Below, in pieces: positions 31,829-42,843 of a DNA stretch of 64,000 nucleotides. Within the stretch, counting starts at the first letter, position 1, and every line of letters begins with the position of its first letter. The stretch lies in NCBI GenBank assembly GCA_029378245.1, contig JARKIF010000006.1, positions 62,001 to 126,000 of the forward strand, read 5' to 3'. The notes below the pieces were generated by a model. It saw nothing but the letters and a program-made list of their open reading frames with translations. It ran no database searches and had not been told where the DNA came from. This DNA comes from Roridomyces roridus (taxonomy: Eukaryota; Basidiomycota; Agaricomycetes; Agaricales; Mycenaceae). Position numbers and translations under genes: made by a program.

Positions 31829-32433
31829 GGTCCGCAGCATCTCACCTGCAATCTAAGTACCTGTGTTGTAGATCATCAATTATTCCATCAATTACCGCTC
31901 TCAACTCGAGTTCCTGTGCAACGTGAGACGAGATGAAGACTGGTACGTTGGAGTCATGGACGTCTTGAGGGCCACGGGATCATAAAACGAGCCAAGATCA
32001 GATACAGTTGCTGAAGGGTCAGACAGGGAGATCTCGAAGATCACCGCTCAACGTTCAGAACGCCGAGTCAACCAGGTTATTGTTCGACTTTGTCAAGTAC
32101 AACCCTACATGGACAACACTTATTTCCGTCGAACTTTTGAATGCAGCGAGTACATTTCCATTCAAGAAAACGTAAGGAACATTGAGTTCATTGAGAGTGT
32201 GACCGCCGGAAGCCACGGAGAAAGGACTCAAATCTGATCCACGTGGGAAGATCTCCAATGGAATGATGCATCGTGTGCTACGCAGTGAATGGCTATGCAT
32301 GCCGAACGATCCGACGGGCCTCATGGGAAGACAACCCGCGAACTGAGCTGGCTCAACCCCAGTTGTTTTTATTCTAAGACCAGATTATAAAAGAGCTTCT
32401 AGCAATCACTCACAGCGATATCATCAGCCTCCG

Positions 32434-33516
32434 ATGCCCCATCGCGTTGAGCCCTACCCCATGTCCACCGCCCAGTATCCGTACCCTCCACCCGCGCCAT
32501 CTTCCGGCAAGCCTATGACGCATCACGGGTATGACCGCCATGCCTCCCCGCCTGCGCCGCCCATTGCAACCCTGCCGACGCCTGCCCCCACACACTCAGG
32601 CTCGCCATCACCTTCGGCGTCATCGCATGACCGCAGTGCTGTTTCTACGCCGTCTCGTCGATCCCCACCACCGACAGCTCAACACCCTCATCAAGGGTAC
32701 CCACCTCCTCCTCCGGGGTACATGTATGCACCGCCACCGCAACATGCCTACGCCCCTCCAAACGTGCATACCGACACGCGCTACGCACAAACAGGTCATC
32801 CGCCTCCGGGATATCCCTACGCTTATGCCCCGTATCCGACCGTGATAGCCGCGCCCCATCATGCCCCGCCATCAAACGGCGCACCCCAGGCCGGCGTTCA
32901 GATCATCCACACGGATGATGCGGCGACGAAGCTGTCTGACCGTGTCCGCCGGCGGTGCTTCAATTGCTGTACGACGTAAGCCGTTCTGCTTGCTTCTCGA
33001 CGAGTGCTCAACTTCTGAAAAATTGTAGTGATACCAGTACGTGGCGGCGCAGTAATTTGAGTCCGGGCAAAGTGGTGCGTCAACTTGCCATCACTCCAAC
33101 CCACTGTTAATCTATTCTGTTTCTCCTGTTAGCTCTGCAATAAGGTAAGCTCTCTGCTCACCAACTTGTGAGCAAGTTCTAACTGGATAAATTAGTGTGG
33201 ATTATTCGAGCGAACACATTCCCGTGCTAGGCCAGAACAATTCCCGCACAAACGTGGGCCGCTAGCGACATCCAACCTCACTCGTAGCCCACCTCGCGCA
33301 GCCCCATACCCTCCTCCGTCGCAAACGAATTCTTCGACTTCGTCATCGTCCGCACCACATGCGACTACCGCTCCGCCTGCATCGCGCACACCGAACCCTC
33401 CCGAGACCACACCGCCCAAACAGAATGTCAATGGTGCGGGCTCACACCCTCCCACGCCCAAACTCCCTGCAGTTGAGAGCTGGGCGCCAAAGGACTCGGA
33501 TGGTGGGAGGGATTGA
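32434..33516 (+). CDS. GATA-type zinc-finger transcription factor, four exons
   Basis: Exons 32434-32975, 33029-33074, 33133-33144 and 33196-33516 total 921 nt, 306 residues. The N-terminal 165 residues are Pro/Ser/Tyr-rich low complexity (repeated PPPPGYMYAPPPQ-like segments), probably disordered. The single finger is C175-FN-C178, then 19 residues including TSTWRRSNLSPGKVL, then C198-NK-C201, followed by the basic tail GLFERTHSRARPEQFPHKRG. The loop is longer than the usual 17-18 residues but matches a fungal GATA subgroup. Exon 3 is only 12 nt and encodes LCNK, that is, half of the second Cys pair. It is a nuclear DNA-binding regulator by family; target genes are unknown. A second ATG at 32461 is possible. 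Confidence 0.88.
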
Positions 33517-35240
33517 TTCTCATTTCTCAATTCTCATCTGGACTCTCTCTTCCTACCAAAAAATTGAGGCTGGATTTCGTCCTCAGTGTACATGAGTGCT
33601 TACCTGTATTTATTCTCATGTAGTATATAGTCTTGGCTTGCGGTTGGAATCTCCTTGAATGGACGCTTCCTTTTCTTCGTCATATCGGCTACCGCTGGAC
33701 GTCGAGTGAGAATTCAAAATCCTGCACCGCAATGTTCATTGACCCGGAGATATCGGCTCTCTGTGTAATACTTGTACATAATGCAACTTCCCAAGTTCCG
33801 ACCTTACCTCACTCTCTCAGATCTCAAACCCCGCGTGCCCGAAGGGGAAGAAAAGTCGGCGTCTACTTTGCTGCGTTTAAGGATGCTGCCGTCTTGCGGA
33901 GAGAGACGCCGGCTCGGATTTTCGCAAGATTTTCTGCATGCTCAGAAGATAGGGTCCAAGCCCCAAAGGCTCTCACAAGAGGACCCTGCTCTCAAACGCC
34001 TCGTGTGTTCGAACTTCGGCAACCCCCGGCATCGGGCTCAGTATGATGCGGAACGGTAGAACCGTACCGTGGGCACACACGCTGCGAACCAGCCTGCCCC
34101 TGCATTTACGTTCCCTTCCCTTGACACACAGGTCAGTGGCTGTAGAGATTGAATTGAAAGATCAAAGCCGAAGCGATCTTCGTGATGCAACTCACTTCAA
34201 CTGATGCCGGTGGGAACGCTCTCAGTTTTTGTTTTTAAATGAACCACTCCAGTGCGCAGGCTTGACGGGCGTCCCGCAGAGTCAACGCCTTGAGCTTCTC
34301 AATTGATTCGAGTCCAAAATCGGCCCTCCGCCGTGCCTTTTCCCGCACTGGCAATGATCTTGACGCTGGTTTCGGATCCGGTCCGTCCGACGTCGGAGAA
34401 GCACCTATCAGAACGCGATGGATGGAAGATCGAAGTTGATGTAAGAGGCTAAAAGAAGGAGAAGTACTTCACGCACGGAGACGGAGAGTTGGGTGCTCAC
34501 CAATCGTAATTAGCACATCATAGCGGAAGTACTTGTGGCCGCGACTGGGAATACAAGTTAAGTTTGAAACAGCACCCTGATGGCCGTTGTGGCGGGGCCT
34601 CCGAGTCCCACACACGCGCATGGGATTCAGGAATATAAAACACGCCGTATTCCCAGTGCCCAAACGTAGGCGTGTTGACGGCAGACAGTCAGATGGAAAT
34701 GGAAGAGAAGGACTCCCGGGACCCGCGCCCACACTACGGCCTATCATTCATCGGGTTGCTGTAAGTATTGCGGCCCAGCCGCCGCGCTGGTGGCACGCAG
34801 AAGATGGGTATCAATTTTCTCAGCTTCAAGCCTTTCTTCCTTTGACTGTTGGGAAGAGGTTATCATAATCACCAGATGGGAACAGCCAGTTGAGGGGTAA
34901 GTGCACTGGGAACAGATGGCATCTGCTCCCAGTTGACGGGTGATCCAAAAATTCCAATAACAAGCAGAAGCAGAAGAACAGTACGCTAGGCTCGAATCGA
35001 ACGAGCGAAGTGGTGTCAGTCAAGCAAGCGAAGCTGAGCCGAGTCAACCGGACAAAGAAGAATCACTGCGACGCAGTTATATTGTATTGTCTTCCCCCAG
35101 TGGTCAATGAGTAGCTGCAGTTTGAAGATTCAAGAAACAGTCGCCGCAAAAACACTCAATTGAGCGAGGGTGATTCATCGGCACAGTGTGGAATTGCAAT
35201 GAACAGTGAACCAAATGCTAAATGCCGGATTTCACCGGAT
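33517..35240. other. 1.7 kb without a supported gene
   Basis: A plus-strand frame of 137 codons (33633-34046) overlaps another of 95 codons in a different frame. Neither shows a domain. Around 34990-35080 there are short inverted runs with GCGAAG/GCTTCG cores but no clear RNA gene. Confidence 0.45.
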
Positions 35241-35249
35241 CAACTTGTG

Positions 35250-35525
35250 ATGCTCTATCATTCCCAGTGACAGTGTTACCGGCGGTATCAGTGAATCATC
35301 GCTACATTGCCATGGCTATCAACTCCCAATCAACTCCCATCACCCACCCAACAATGATTCCTGTAGTGCACTGAGAGATTGGAATGGAGGTAAGTATCAA
35401 GCACACCAATTCTTCCCCACACCGCACGAGCTCAGACCAAGCCCACTTCCGCGCCGCCACCAAGTACCTCCTTTTCTCACTTGTCACGATCAATAGGCAC
35501 CGAAACTTCAGTATCGATCCATGGC
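35250..35525 (+). pseudogene. relict of an F-box/LRR-type gene (5' end only)
   Basis: This stretch is a decayed copy of the start of the gene at 60710. Shared pieces, in the same order, include CACCCACCCAACAATGATTC, GAGATTGGAATGGAG then GTAAGTATCAAGCACACCAA, and CCGCGCCGCCACCAAGTACC. The part coding for LATELLQ is missing, in-frame stops are present, and homology fades after about 35510. Because the first intron (GTAAGTATC...) is retained, the copy arose at DNA level, not by retroposition. Confidence 0.75.
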
Positions 35526-36324
35526 ATCCCGAATCCATCTACTTTTGTAACAAAAAACGACTAACCCTTGGTCGCCAGACTAGTGCCCGATCCCGAGTCG
35601 AACGGGACGCGACCTTCATAATTGTTCACGCACGCTTGACGCACACACGCGATAGATGCGAGGTACTTACCCAGCATGAATGTCGCATCCCGAATTGAGC
35701 AGGGCGAGGCTCCGTGGTGCTTCTATATCTGTCCTCAGACGCAGAGCTATTGTCTGTGTGGTGAGCCGTTGCCATGTACATCTCTCGCAATAGGGATCAT
35801 TCAACCATTTTGGGCGTGTATCCCAGTACCCACTGCAGTAACTACGCCAGGACATGGACCATTCTCTGTGTACAAGATATCACCAAAATACATATTCAAG
35901 GAACAATGAACACGAACGGCCACCACGGTCTCTACCGACGCCACATCGTGAATAACCCAGCCTATCGGGATACCACCAGAATCAGGCCGAGATGTGAAGA
36001 AAAAATATTGAAACCACGTACGCATGCATGGTCGCGACAAATCTGGGAAGATCCCAAGGCTACCATCTCGAGCGAGGGGAATCGGTCTTGAAGCTTGCGG
36101 AGATCGACCGCGGTGAGAGGTGCGTACTCTTCGACAGGGCAGTAGTGATAGCGCATGGGTGGCCGAAGACGGAGAACCTGGAGTTGGGCCGGGAGTTCGA
36201 CAAGTCCGTCGACTACCTCGTTCAAGAATGTCTGTGTGATATATGGAGATCAATTCATCTGGAAAGCTGAACCTGAAACGTACGTAGTAACGAGTTTCAA
36301 AGAACGTGATGGACTTGAAATATA
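35526..36324 (-). other. possible C-terminal fragment of an LRR protein, otherwise no gene
   Basis: Minus-strand frame 36225-35962 reads LVELPAQLQVLRLRPPMRYH and LQDRFPSLEMVALGSSQICR, which looks like the last leucine-rich repeat of an F-box protein. It has no start context or partner exons. It lies just downstream of the intact F-box gene and may be a remnant of a duplicated 3' end. Confidence 0.35.
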
Positions 36325-37794
36325 TTAGTATGGAGGCAGGAATGTTGAAAGGCCACACACATCGGCCTCAGCTTCCTCCGAATCAGATACCACCTCCTCA
36401 GGCAATCCTTCAAACACCCGCTCGTCATCCAGCTCAACCACCCGTTCATCCCCCGTAAAACTCGCCCCCGTTATCATAGTAGACATCATAGGAACCTGTC
36501 CCCGCTCCCTAGCGCCACGAGGCATGCGGCCGCCAGGATGATTCAAAGTCAACTCCGACAACGCTGGGAAAATGGCCGTCACCGCTGCGAGAGTCTCCGT
36601 CGTCGATCGGGTGTGCGCGAGCGCAAGGGATCGGATCGCAGTCAGACTTCCCTGAGAGAGCTGGACGAGCACGTCTCTGAGCTTGACGCTTTCAAGGCCC
36701 GTATCCCAGGAGTGAGTGACACTGACTTCGCACACGGGGCGTCCCGTGGCGAATTCGACGACGACGTGCGCGTCTGCGGCCAATTTGGAGAGATTCGGGA
36801 GGACCTGGGTCGACAGGGGTTCTATAACAGTGTCGGGTCCCCAGGCTAGGCCGGGCAGGCTGAGCGATTCGATGGAGGGGGCATTTTCGAGGAAGAAGGG
36901 GAGTACAACTCGCTCGAACTCGGGCCAGAGTGTGACATCCCGCAGGACGGGGAATGTACGGCCCTTGAAACCGTTGAACATGGGGACGGTCAGTGCGGAT
37001 GGGTCCATGCGAAGTTGCACCAGGTGCGCAGGATCAATCAAGTGCACTTGATAGTCAGCGGGGGGTGTTGGTCCGAAGTGCCGAGGAAGTTTCGCGTACA
37101 TCTCTTTGGAATTCTCGCAGAGCGTGAAGCGCCTAAGCTTTAGGAGCGGCCCGGCGGGAGGATCAATGTCACAGATGTTGAGTGTGAGCTCCTCGAGGTT
37201 CTCCAACGACCCGAGAATTGTCCGCACGCGCTCGTCGATGAGGATACGTTCCATATCCAACTTGGTCAGATTCCGATACACCCCGAGGGACTCGACGAGC
37301 TTGTTGTATGCCCGATCGCGGAGGGCATTGAAAGTCCCGATGTGTCGGATATGCGAATAATCGGCAACGGTGCCCCAGCAAGGCATTTGGGAGAGTCGTA
37401 GTATACGAGCGTCTGGACCTTCTCCGAGTGGCCCCGGATGGGTGTGAAGCGCGGCGGCGAAGCGGGCAGTGCATGTACGCACGAGTTGCCCATAGGGCGG
37501 CTGGGCGATTCCATCCAGACGAAGAACGAGTCGGTGGAGTGTGTGAGTACGATCGATCCAATTGGCCATTCCGATCCCTTGGATGATGGCACCGACGTCG
37601 ACGGTCCGATGAGCAAAGAGATTTGGGAGGCATAGAGAGCGGAAGAGCCTGCAGACGAACAGGAGGCGGAGCAGTTGGCGGCGAGATACGAGGACCCAGC
37701 AAGCCAGCCAGAGCTCGGGCGGAAGAGAGTCGAGGGTGGGCATGGAAGAGGAGAAAGAAGAGTGTTCCGCATGGGAACTGGGTCCGCCATCCAT
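36325..37794 (-). CDS. F-box protein with leucine-rich-repeat-like body
   Basis: A single-exon gene of 489 residues. ATG 37794 (MDGGPSSHAEHSS) follows a TTG and is the first true start. Residues about 20-65 (LDSLPPELWLACWVLVSRRQ then LLRLLFVCRLFRSLCLPNLF) form an F-box, which binds Skp1 in SCF ubiquitin ligases. The remainder has irregular leucine-rich segments (NLTKLDMERI, NLEELTLNICD, SIESLSLPGL, ALSELTLNHPGG) as in fungal F-box substrate receptors, and ends in an acidic tail (DERVVELDDERVFEGLPEEV). Substrate unknown. The coding frame is uninterrupted, unlike the neighbouring relict. Confidence 0.8.
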   Translation of the reverse strand: MDGGPSSHAEHSSFSSSMPTLDSLPPELWLACWVLVSRRQLLRLLFVCRLFRSLCLPNLFAHRTVDVGAIIQGIGMANWIDRTHTLHRLVLRLDGIAQPPYGQLVRTCTARFAAALHTHPGPLGEGPDARILRLSQMPCWGTVADYSHIRHIGTFNALRDRAYNKLVESLGVYRNLTKLDMERILIDERVRTILGSLENLEELTLNICDIDPPAGPLLKLRRFTLCENSKEMYAKLPRHFGPTPPADYQVHLIDPAHLVQLRMDPSALTVPMFNGFKGRTFPVLRDVTLWPEFERVVLPFFLENAPSIESLSLPGLAWGPDTVIEPLSTQVLPNLSKLAADAHVVVEFATGRPVCEVSVTHSWDTGLESVKLRDVLVQLSQGSLTAIRSLALAHTRSTTETLAAVTAIFPALSELTLNHPGGRMPRGARERGQVPMMSTMITGASFTGDERVVELDDERVFEGLPEEVVSDSEEAEADVCGLSTFLPPY

Positions 37795-39177
37795 CAGTGA
37801 CAATCAGGCGCAACGTCATTGGCGAATGAAATTCAAATTGAAGAGTCCGGCGAGGCGTGGCCGATTGGACAGTCAAGTCGGAGAGGTCCGAATCAGACCC
37901 AAGAGAGGGAGTGTCGGAAAGAGCGCCAGGGAGTACGAGACGTAAATTTCTATGGTTTCCGGCTTCTGTCCACTGCCAGCCAATCGAATCTGGACAACAT
38001 TCGACGAAAGACGGGAAAACTATGCGGAAAACTATGCATACTCTGGGTTTCGACGGGTCTCTCTAAACCATCCCAAGTGTGGTGGCATCAACCTGCGAAT
38101 ATTAATCGCCTTCGATCGATTCGCTCTGATTAGGTTAGCCTAACCCTCGGTCCTGGAATCGGTGTACTTACTCGGGGTCAGCGACTCGTTATTGTCCACG
38201 ATCTGCTCCAGTGAAATCCTCGGCGAGTAAAACCGTGTGAACGCACGATAACCCCTCCTTTGTACGAATCTCTTCGCTTCGGGTAGTCCTTGTATCCCTC
38301 CTCGTAGGCGTCGATGTCGAATGGTGGTGCGAGTGCGTTGTGCCATGTGTTAGGCGTCCGAGCGAGCCCAGTCGGCGGGGGAGAAATCTTTGGACGGACA
38401 TGGGAGTAGGGAAGAAGGATTAGCCGTGGGAGCCTTGATTCTGATTGGAGGATCAATTTCAAAGAGGATTGCCGAGATTTGAAATCCACACGTGATCGTT
38501 GGACCTTGAAATCACTCTTGCTTCTTCCATCCAAATCCAATTGGTCAATCCAAGGTCAATCCATCCAGAATGCCCCATTAGCTTGAACGATGACGACGAA
38601 TCCCCCACATCACTTGGCTTCACCGTCGGTCCCGGGCCCTGCTGGTGCTCTGATGCAAGCTCAGCGCTCAGCTAAGAGCTTGCGTTCTCCATCAGAAGCA
38701 ATGGCCTCTTTCGATCCCGATTGGAACTTTCCAGAGGTCCTGTCGCGCCCGAGGACCTCCAACGCTACCCACAGCCCATTTTTCTGCCTCCGGAAAATCA
38801 AGTATCACTGATTCACACGTTCTCGTATCGCACTTGCGCAGCCGCCGCTGTACCCACCATCCTCTCCAGCATCAGCGCCTCCCTCGCTCCCAGGCAAGCA
38901 GTACACCTCAAATTCAGGCTGTTCAAGGCAATCTACGAGCAGCCTGCTTCCCAGCCCCAAATCAACGCATAGGCTCTTTTTGCGCGACCTCATGAAGCAT
39001 GTGCGCGAGAGTCTTTGTCTTTTCTTTGAATGAGGCTGCTGACAAGTGGGTTAGCAATGCACAAGTCTGCAAGAACGGATGATCGAGCAATATGAACTTT
39101 CACGTCGTCCGACTGCGTTCGAGCTCAAAATACTCGCATCCCGGCTCTACAAGTATCACAAGGAAAGTCTAGACTGC
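37795..39177. other. ambiguous region with coding-like fragments
   Basis: On the plus strand 38721-39033 can be read as LQRYPQPIFLPPENQ plus, after a 41-nt GTATCA...GCGCAG intron, PPLYPPSSPASAPPSLPGK ... RDLMKHVRESLCLFFE with a stop at about 39031. The upstream frame from ATG 38590 does not join it in phase. On the minus strand 38540-38160 has a Pro-rich frame ending near a GTAAGT donor. Neither gives a complete model, so I name no gene. Confidence 0.3.
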
Positions 39178-39483
39178 TTACGACTGACACAAAGACGATA
39201 CAGCACCTTTTGCTGCGCACGGATATGTACCCTCCCAGTTGGATATCCCATGTACCGCCGATGGACCAGTGACGAACCTACCCACCGTCCAAGCGCGAGC
39301 AAAACCCAAACAATAGGGAATGCAGCAGCAAGGATAGAAGTGGGAGGGATCTGTCTCGGTGCTATGGCTGGTTGCGTTCGGCGCGTAACTGCTATGCGCG
39401 AAAGCGGCGGGGACGGAGAGGGTGGTGATGACTGAGAGACTGTAGACGACGAGGGACGAGCTGGCGAGTGCAGCGAGCGGCAT
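39178..39483 (-). CDS. possible small secreted protein
   Basis: ATG 39483 opens a 101-residue frame beginning MPLAALASSSLVVYSLSVIT with further hydrophobic residues to SVPAAFAHSS, compatible with a signal peptide. The rest has six cysteines (HFYPCCCIPYC, GTYPC, SLC). A TATATAAA-like box on the minus strand at about 39648-39656 lies about 170 bp upstream. An overlapping frame could be coding instead and contains a hydrophobic stretch (ILAAAFPIVWVLLALG). Weak support. Confidence 0.3.
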   Translation of the reverse strand: MPLAALASSSLVVYSLSVITTLSVPAAFAHSSYAPNATSHSTETDPSHFYPCCCIPYCLGFARAWTVGRFVTGPSAVHGISNWEGTYPCAAKGAVSSLCQS

Positions 39484-42400
39484 GAAAGCGCGCCGGCGTG
39501 CGGGATGTAAGACGATGGCGACTGAGGACAACTGGTGGCGGTTGCAACGGCGAGGGCAAGCACGCAATACTGAAATAAAACTGATCTGCTGTGTCGAAAC
39601 GGAGGGGAAAACTGCTTCCTCTTCTCTGGAATCTGGAGAACTACAGGTTTATATACCTAGTCGAATGTAAATCAAAGATAATCAGCGTGAGATAAAATGT
39701 AAAGTAGAAGACTAGAAAAAAATGGCTAAACGAATTAACCAAGAACTACGAGTCAGAAACAAGACATGAGGCTGCAGGGATGCGGAGAACGACGAGATGG
39801 TGAAATGTCGATAAAAGATGTGTTGTAGGATTGATCCCTGCAGCGTTACTCATTTCCTTGGCTTGAAACTCCCTCCTGAACATCCTGAACATTTCTTCCA
39901 TCCATCCTGATTAATTACTCCATCCATCCTGAATAGTTCTACCTATCTCTATTTCCATTATTCCCCTGTTTCATTTACTCACTATTTCATATCGTAGATA
40001 AGCCACCAGTATAAGTACAAGCTTACCTGGATGAATATACCTATCAGTTTCTTTCCCTCACAAAAAGATGTGCCTGAAGAAAATGGAAAGAACATTCCCC
40101 GAAGGGCGGCGAGCGTCAGCGATGAATTAAACATCCGGCGGTCTGGGTGAGCAGCGCGTGAGCGTGCGCAACACCAGGTACGTTCTAGTTCTCCTCGCAA
40201 CGCAGCTTTATCCTGAAAATCATACATAGGTACTCAAGTCTTTGAGGACGATGAGAACAAGAACCAGGTTAGCCTTCGTATGCACGCGGCCAATAGTCAC
40301 TAATATCCATTTCTAGCGGAAGACCATGATAAGTGACATCAACTTTGCTGACAGAGTACCCGAATTGACGAACAACTTTATCGGCGTTTGGTACCTTCCT
40401 CGGATGCATCCCATTCCAACGCTATGATCAGGGACATATGAGTGTCTTCCGTCCCGACTGGCGGCGACGTGGCCCGTCGGGAAGTACTCGCTTGGTTCAA
40501 ACAAGCGGGCGTCGTACCGTCGAGTAGGTAAGAGGAGGGAGAGCGATGAATCAGATGCTTTCGTTTGGTAATAGCGGGGTGAAAGTTGTTTCCCACCGGT
40601 CACTCAGTTCCTTGCAGTTCGAATCGGATCATCTTGTGCGCGGAAGGAGTTTCTTTTTACGCCAATCTAGCCTACTCTGTCAGGGCCCGGGCGATTGCGC
40701 GGCCAGTTGATCTCGGCCTGGTGGGAGAAGTGGGCCACCGACGAGCTGTGGGAGAGTTTCTGTCGGCGGCACGCCCCAGATTGGCTTGATCAGTGTGTCT
40801 GCTACGATATTCGCACTCACACAATGTAGGACTGGTTCATATCTCCTCCGGGCCCCTGTTTGATCTGCGGGTTCAACTCAATCATTGATCACGACCAAAA
40901 ATCATGTCTGCGGCAAGATGTGAGGTGACATATCAAGTACGCATGCCAACCGTCCGTTCACGTCTTGTCCTCGTCGTAGGACGGCTGGCGTGCAGAAGTC
41001 GCACAGCACCCTTTTTTGCGGGGAGCGGCTGGAGGCTAGTAGAGCAGAGATTCAAGCAAAAAGGCATCAATGCCAGTGAATCATGGTGACCGGTGCTGCA
41101 CTGTGAACTATACCGATACCGATGGAGTATAATTAAGAGTAAGTACAGACCCGGAAGCCAATTCGGTCCGAACTCATAGAGTCTCGAGTCCCAAAAAGGA
41201 CATATTCATCCACGTTTCTGCTCCGGTATCGCCGGCTGCAGGTTCGGGAATTGATCCGTGATCGCCGATATCAAAATGAAATTTTGGGACGACCGGGTAA
41301 CGAGGCTTGGCTGACACCGCCATGGTCAACTATCCGTTCTTCAAGGCTCCGTGAGTCGGTTCAATCCCATTTATTCCTTCTCCTTATGGGTTTCTCAAGG
41401 TCAATGTCTCTGCTGTCGGCAACCTTTTGAAGTAGTCCTAATCATTCCGCATATGACACCCACAGCCCTTGAGCTGCTGACATACCCGAGCCAAGAGTCG
41501 AGTCTGGACTCTTTCCAACAATACCATTCAACAAGTCTACGCCTCCTCCTACACAACATGTTTGGTGCAACGGGAATTATTCTCAGCGCGTCCGGACACC
41601 ACCGCCGTGGGTCATCGGAGGTCCAGAATGCTCTCCCGAGTCCCCAGTGTTTCACTGGTCACTTCTCTGGAGATGGGCTTGGGATGTGCTTGGATTCTGC
41701 ACTGAATTGTGGCAGTAATCTTGAACACTCCGTGCAACATGCGTCAAGTTTCATCATTGCCGCACGTCGATCTTTCATTGTTTAGAACCCGAAGAAAAGA
41801 AAAGCATGATGAGCCGGCATTTTTTTGGTTCAGTCGAATGTTTATCGAAAAAGTCCAACGGCGAGTCCCAATTAATCGACTCCCATGGTGTCAACACCCA
41901 GCCATGAAGGCGAATTTCTTCTCGTGTACTTTGGTCAGCAAAACTGTATTCAATTCAAATGGCATCGAGACCCCCGCCATTTCTCGGCGGTCGGAATGTT
42001 CAGTTCAAGCTCAGTAATATTAGTAGTGTCATACAGCTACTAGAACAACCTGCGCTCAAGTCACGGAGTCCTGCAACATCTGACCGGTCGTGTCGTGCCC
42101 GTCGATCATTCCAAGTTTCCAACAGCTGTCTGCCACGGGCGTTGCCTGGGGGCGCTACATACCGCGGGGTTGGTATATTGATCAAGCATAATCTAATTGA
42201 CCATGTTCTGGGCGTGAAAATATGCGCATATGCAGCGCTGAATACGGATGTATTTCAAACCGCAAGTTGCTAGCCCGCAGGCTTGGCGCCGAGATCCGGC
42301 TATCAAACATGTAGAGTGTTTGTCAAAGTGCTTGTTATTTAATTTGATTGCCGCTTTTCTGCTCCTCCCATGCTCCTCCGTCCTGCTCCGGATGCCCCTG

Positions 42401-42782
42401 CGCCCATCGCTTGCCAGTGACCTACCCTGATCCCGAAATGGGTTCATTCTACTTTGCCATACTGATGCCAACGAGACGGAGCGCTTGTCAAGTTGGGCAG
42501 CCGGGCCTGCCAGTACTTAGTCTCGACCCCAGATGTTAGCCAGAACTCATTCGGTCGGCACACCCAAGCCAAACGGAGACACTCATCTTCTCCGCAAGCA
42601 AACCTGCGGCATCTCTTGGCGGTACTCAGCGGCTGCAGCCCCTCGTGGCACCGCCGGTGAATGCGTGCTCGTAATTGGGATGAAACTAATAGTCCAAGTA
42701 CCGGAGAGAGCTGGCTAATCCTAGACAGGCACAATTGTCTTCACTCAATTTGTCTCTGGTATGGACACTGCATTACGGGAGG
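39484..42782. other. 3.3 kb without a supported gene
   Basis: AT-rich around 39.7-40.0 kb with short CCATCCATCCTGA repeats (about 39899-39935). Frames of at most 144 codons, for example 41351-41785, show no domain. ATG 41321 (MVNYPFFKAP then a GTGAGT donor) might start a gene, but I could not extend it. Confidence 0.4.
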
Positions 42783-42790
42783 TATATAAA
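42783..42790 (+). promoter_or_regulatory. TATA box of the copper radical oxidase gene
   Basis: TATATAAA, 54-61 bp upstream of the start codon, in a plausible core-promoter position. Confidence 0.65.
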
Positions 42791-42843
42791 GGCCCAGGTA
42801 TTGTCGTCTTCCTCACTGCAGTTTGCGACGCACTCATTCCAAC

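Larger units (their letters stand above)
30347..32433. other. right flank of the retrotransposon; repeats, no supported gene
   Basis: Contains the 241-bp tandem duplication and one copy of a 94-bp segment shared with 47.3 kb. Open frames are at most about 140 codons. One minus-strand frame (32055-32324) is clean but has no recognisable domain. Confidence 0.5.

Noticed and set aside
34980..35080. GCGAAG/GCTTCG-rich inverted runs as a non-coding RNA gene
   Set aside because: The pairings are short and overlapping, with no single consistent fold and no promoter-like elements.
39156..39567. Ser/Pro-rich minus-strand frame with a possible transmembrane segment
   Set aside because: It has no ATG in a useful position and overlaps the signal-peptide-bearing frame listed with low confidence; the two cannot both be real.
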